NCBI GenBank assembly: GCA_027306955.1
Contig: DAHUXX010000140.1
Coordinates: forward strand, 1 to 11,835
DNA length: 11,835 nt
DNA from: Acetobacteraceae bacterium
GTDB lineage: Bacteria; Pseudomonadota; Alphaproteobacteria; Acetobacterales; Acetobacteraceae
Direction: 5' to 3'
A program made the translations under genes and the position numbers. The notes beneath the pieces were generated by a model. The model worked only from the letters and a program-made list of their open reading frames with translations, did not search any database and was not told where the DNA came from. This document shows positions 9,468-11,835 of the stretch, in pieces (position 1 is the stretch's first letter; each line of letters begins with the position of its first letter).

Positions 9468-9497
9468 CCGGCGCGCGCCAATCCGCACGCGCGCCGG
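9468..9497 (-). promoter_or_regulatory. GC-rich hairpin just before dnaB
   Basis: CCGGCGCGCG (9468-9477) and CGCGCGCCGG (9488-9497) are perfect 10-base inverted repeats separated by a 10-base loop. The structure sits between the cfa stop (9528) and the dnaB ATG, ending 14 bases before that ATG. No T-tract follows on the - strand, so a simple intrinsic terminator for cfa is unlikely. A leader structure affecting dnaB, a factor-dependent stop, or a protein-binding dyad are all possible. Confidence 0.5.
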
Positions 9498-9500
9498 GAT

Positions 9501-9517
9501 GTGGATTGCGTGGATTG
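9501..9517. repeat. Tandem 8-base direct repeat (GTGGATTG) between cfa and dnaB
   Basis: GTGGATTG occurs at 9501-9508 and again at 9510-9517. The sequence GGATTGG at 9512-9518 is complementary to CCAATCC at 9478-9484, which lies in the loop of the neighbouring hairpin, so the two could pair in an alternative fold. The repeat is short but lies in the only non-coding bases before dnaB. Confidence 0.4.
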
Positions 9518-9527
9518 GGGGGAAGGC

Positions 9528-10763
9528 TCAGGCCCTGACCTCCACGCGCGCGGCGGCGCGTTCCGCCTCCACCATGTAGTCGCGCGCGAGCGGCAGCGCG
9601 GTCGGCTCGCGCACCAGCTGGAGCTGGAAGTTCATGTGGTCCTGCCGGCAGAAGGCGAGCTCAGAGGCGGCCAGGTAGAACTCGAACATGCGGCAGAACC
9701 GCTCATCGTAGAGGCCCTGGATGGCGTCGCGGTTGGCGGCGAAGCGGCGGCGCCACTGGCGCAGCGTCATCGCGTAGTGCAGGCGCAGGATCTCGATGTC
9801 CGTCGTCTTGAGCCCGGCGCGCTCCACCGCGGGCAGCACCTCGGAGAGCGACGGCGAGTAGCCGCCGGGGAAGATGTATTTGGCCAGCCACGGGTTGGTG
9901 CAGGCCGGCCCGTCGAAGCGGCCGATCGAGTGGATCACCGCCACCCCGTCCGGCACCAGGCAGCGCTTCACCACACGGAAGAACGTCTCGTAGAAGCCGA
10001 CGCCGACATGCTCGAACATGCCGACCGAGACGATGCGGTCGAAGCCGCTGTGCAGCGCGCGGTAGTCCATCAGTTCGAACGTGACCCGATCCGCGAGGCC
10101 CTCCGCCGCGGCACGCGCCTGCGCCTCGGCGAGTTGTTCCGTGGACAGCGTGATGCCGGTGACCCGCGCCCCGTAGTCGCGCGCCAGCGTCAGCGCCATG
10201 CCGCCCCAGCCGCAGCCGATGTCGAGCACCGTGAGGTCGGGCCGGTCGAGCCGCAGCTTGGAGGCGATGTGGCGCTTCTTGGCGAGCTGCGCCTCCTCCA
10301 GCGTCTCGTCGCCCTTCGGGAAATAGGCGCAGGAATACTGGCGGTCGCGGTCGAGGAAAAGCGAGTATAGCCGGCCGTTGAGGTCGTAATGGTGCGCCAC
10401 GTTGCGGCGTGCGCGCGAGGCCGGGTTGAACTGGGCGATGCGGCGCGTCATGCGGCCGAGCCGTCCGCGCAACGCCATCAGCGGCACGCCAGCGGTCTCC
10501 GAGCCCTGGTTGGTCATCAGCACGTCGAGCACGTCGTAGATGGAGCAGTCGACCGGCGTGAGCGTGCCGTCCATGTAGGCCTCGCCAAAATGGAGGCCGG
10601 GATTGATCACCAGGCGGCGGATGGTGGCGTTGTCGGCGATGGCAAACACCGCCTCCGGTCCCTTTTCGCCGGAATAGGTGGTAACGGAACCGTCCGGCCA
10701 GCGGACTGTGAGCCGGCCGAGGACGATCAGTCGCCTGAGAATGAGATCGAGCAATGCCCGCAT
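9528..10763 (-). CDS. cfa: Cyclopropane-fatty-acyl-phospholipid synthase family methyltransferase
   Basis: Cfa uses S-adenosylmethionine to add a methylene bridge across double bases of unsaturated phospholipid acyl chains at the inner face of the membrane. The protein has 411 residues. An N-terminal lipid-binding domain (about 1-115) precedes the entry motif HYDLNGRLYSLFLD (125-138) and QYSCAYFPKG (142-151; Cys145 matches the catalytic bicarbonate-site Cys of E. coli Cfa). The SAM site is VLDIGCGWGGMAL (179-191), followed by ITLSTEQ (204-210), SVGMFEHVG (246-254; Glu251) and VIHSIG (276-281; His278), then YIFPGGYSPSLSE and LHYAMTL (Tyr330). All active-site residues are present. The ATG at 10763 was chosen because a strong AGGGGGGCAGG precedes it; an upstream TTG-, GTG- or ATG-type reading to 10835 gives a Pro-rich leader unlike the family. 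A related SAM methyltransferase with another lipid product cannot be excluded. It lies 74 bases before dnaB. Confidence 0.9.
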   Translation of the reverse strand: MRALLDLILRRLIVLGRLTVRWPDGSVTTYSGEKGPEAVFAIADNATIRRLVINPGLHFGEAYMDGTLTPVDCSIYDVLDVLMTNQGSETAGVPLMALRGRLGRMTRRIAQFNPASRARRNVAHHYDLNGRLYSLFLDRDRQYSCAYFPKGDETLEEAQLAKKRHIASKLRLDRPDLTVLDIGCGWGGMALTLARDYGARVTGITLSTEQLAEAQARAAAEGLADRVTFELMDYRALHSGFDRIVSVGMFEHVGVGFYETFFRVVKRCLVPDGVAVIHSIGRFDGPACTNPWLAKYIFPGGYSPSLSEVLPAVERAGLKTTDIEILRLHYAMTLRQWRRRFAANRDAIQGLYDERFCRMFEFYLAASELAFCRQDHMNFQLQLVREPTALPLARDYMVEAERAAARVEVRA

Positions 10764-10851
10764 CCTGCCCCCCTGCGTTTCGACAGGGCGCAGATTGAAC
10801 CAGGGAGGCGGAAAAAGGCAACCTCGCGCCGGCACGATCGGGCACGGGTGA

Positions 10852-11835
10852 TTATGGCCGCGGCACGACCCGGTAGAGCGCGATGCCGGGCCGCTCCGCG
10901 ACGCGCACGAGGCGGCCGCCGAGCAGCGTCGGCGCCGCGCCGGCCCACGTGCCGGTGACGATCATCAGGTCGACATGGCGCAGCGCCGCGCCCACGCGGC
11001 CGCGATGGCGCTCGCGCAGGACCGCGCGCTGGATCGTCTGCATCGCCGCCTCGCTCCTTGCCTCGGCGGGCACCGCCTCGAGCGGCTGCTGGCCCGGCTT
11101 GTCGAACAGCGCGGGGACGAAACGGTTCGAGATCGCCGCGAGATAGACCGGAAAATGGTAGTCGGTGGGCCAGGTGAGGTCGATCATCCAGGGGCTGAGC
11201 CCGGTTGGTATCGTGTTCGCCTGCGCCTCGCCGACGCGTGCCTGCGGCGGGACCTGGTCGAGGATCCAGCGTACGTCGGCGAGGTAGGGGCCGGTGCGCG
11301 ACCAGGCGACGAGCATGATGGCGAGGCGGACGATAAACATCGCGCCGAGCGCCGTGGCGGCAAGGCGGCCGGCCCGGGGGCGGGCGAACTCGGGCAGGAA
11401 CACGACGCTCACCAGCACGCCGGCAAAGAGCTGGAAGCGAACATTGACGTAATGCAGCCCGTGCTCGGCGAAGGGCATGGCGAGGCCCAGCGCGACCGCG
11501 ACCAGCAGCACGATGAGGCCAGTGGCCGATACCGCGACGCGGCCGGCACGCGCGGCGCGCAGCAACACGGCGATAAGCAGCAGCCCGGTGACCAGCCCGA
11601 GCATCACGGGATAGGAGAACCAAGCGGAGCTGATGCTGTGCCAGAGCAGCGCCGGCCTTTCGTACAAGGTGCGGCCGCCAACGGTGAGGACCTTGGTGGC
11701 GCTGTAGAGCGGGGCGAGCATGAAAGCGGCAGGCAGCGGCGGCAGCAGGGCGGCGGCGAGACGCCGCGCCCGCCCGGGGCCGGGCGCGCGGGCGTGCCAG
11801 GCGCGAACCAGCGCATCGGCGCCGAGGAAGGCGGC
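10852..11835 (-). CDS. Hypothetical polytopic membrane protein (N-terminus outside window)
   Basis: The frame is open to the right edge of the window, so this is the C-terminal 327 residues of a longer protein; an ATG at 11721 is probably internal. Numbering from the edge, hydrophobic segments fall near 26-46, 73-93, 102-122, 134-150 and 159-178. A soluble tail of about 145 residues follows and ends RVVPRP. The motif HGLHYVNVRF lies just before the fourth segment, and the tail contains DVRWILDQVPP, GEAQAN and RPGIALYRVV. Many membrane helices followed by a periplasmic C-terminal domain resemble GT-C type membrane glycosyltransferases, but the catalytic N-terminal loop, where acidic residues would be, is missing, so this is only a suggestion. 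I do not recognise a named family. Codon use and GC content resemble those of its neighbours. It ends 88 bases before cfa on the same strand. Confidence 0.75.
   Translation of the reverse strand, partial: AAFLGADALVRAWHARAPGPGRARRLAAALLPPLPAAFMLAPLYSATKVLTVGGRTLYERPALLWHSISSAWFSYPVMLGLVTGLLLIAVLLRAARAGRVAVSATGLIVLLVAVALGLAMPFAEHGLHYVNVRFQLFAGVLVSVVFLPEFARPRAGRLAATALGAMFIVRLAIMLVAWSRTGPYLADVRWILDQVPPQARVGEAQANTIPTGLSPWMIDLTWPTDYHFPVYLAAISNRFVPALFDKPGQQPLEAVPAEARSEAAMQTIQRAVLRERHRGRVGAALRHVDLMIVTGTWAGAAPTLLGGRLVRVAERPGIALYRVVPRP

Noticed and set aside
10812..10830. T5 tract after a GGC...GCC pairing downstream of the membrane-protein gene, considered as a terminator
   Set aside because: The stem is only 3-4 bp with a large loop, too weak to call.
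10764..10835. Longer start for the Cfa protein
   Set aside because: The extra 24 residues do not resemble the family, and the ATG at 10763 has a strong ribosome site.

Overview
The window looks like chromosomal, housekeeping DNA from a GC-rich alphaproteobacterium. Two things suggest this: very high G+C at third codon positions, and the gene order dnaB - alr - radA - cvpA - purF - SDR, which I recall as a common alphaproteobacterial arrangement. A rhodospirillalean or acetobacterial source is possible but is only a guess. I see no mobile element, integrase, phage gene, CRISPR array, tRNA or rRNA, and no gene-free stretch longer than about 90 bases.

Layout. Positions 1-868 on the + strand hold the 3' part of a PLP enzyme closely resembling sphingosine-1-phosphate lyase. 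Everything else reads on the - strand, so transcription runs from right to left. In that order the genes are: a 5'-truncated polytopic membrane protein (10852-11835), cyclopropane-fatty-acid synthase (9528-10763), replicative helicase dnaB (7957-9453), alanine racemase alr (6858-7949), the lipid-transport ABC pair mlaE (6056-6841) and mlaF (5271-6059), radA (3877-5274), cvpA (3054-3788), purF (1591-3039), and a short-chain dehydrogenase (893-1585). The SDR converges on the lyase gene across a 24-base gap.

How the genes fit together. From dnaB to radA the genes are tightly packed, with a 7-base gap, a 16-base gap and two 4-base overlaps, so they are probably one transcript. An 88-base gap before cvpA holds a plausible sigma-70 promoter, which would make cvpA-purF-SDR its own unit or sub-operon. 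The functions are mixed: replication (DnaB), peptidoglycan precursor supply (Alr), outer-membrane lipid homeostasis (MlaEF), recombination repair (RadA), the first committed step of purine synthesis (PurF), and membrane lipid modification (Cfa).

Points worth a second look. (1) radA has no ATG, GTG or TTG at its expected start; the only fit is an ATA that overlaps the mlaF stop as ATAG and has a well-placed GGAG. (2) A hairpin with the alr stop codon in its loop abuts the mlaE start codon. (3) A perfect 10-bp GC hairpin lies just before dnaB, and its loop can also pair with an upstream sequence. (4) The SDR after purF has Asp where the catalytic Ser should be. (5) cvpA starts with TTG, overlapped by a four-residue mini-ORF. 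(6) An mlaEF pair without an adjacent mlaD sits between alr and radA. I do not see a wholly new multi-gene system here.
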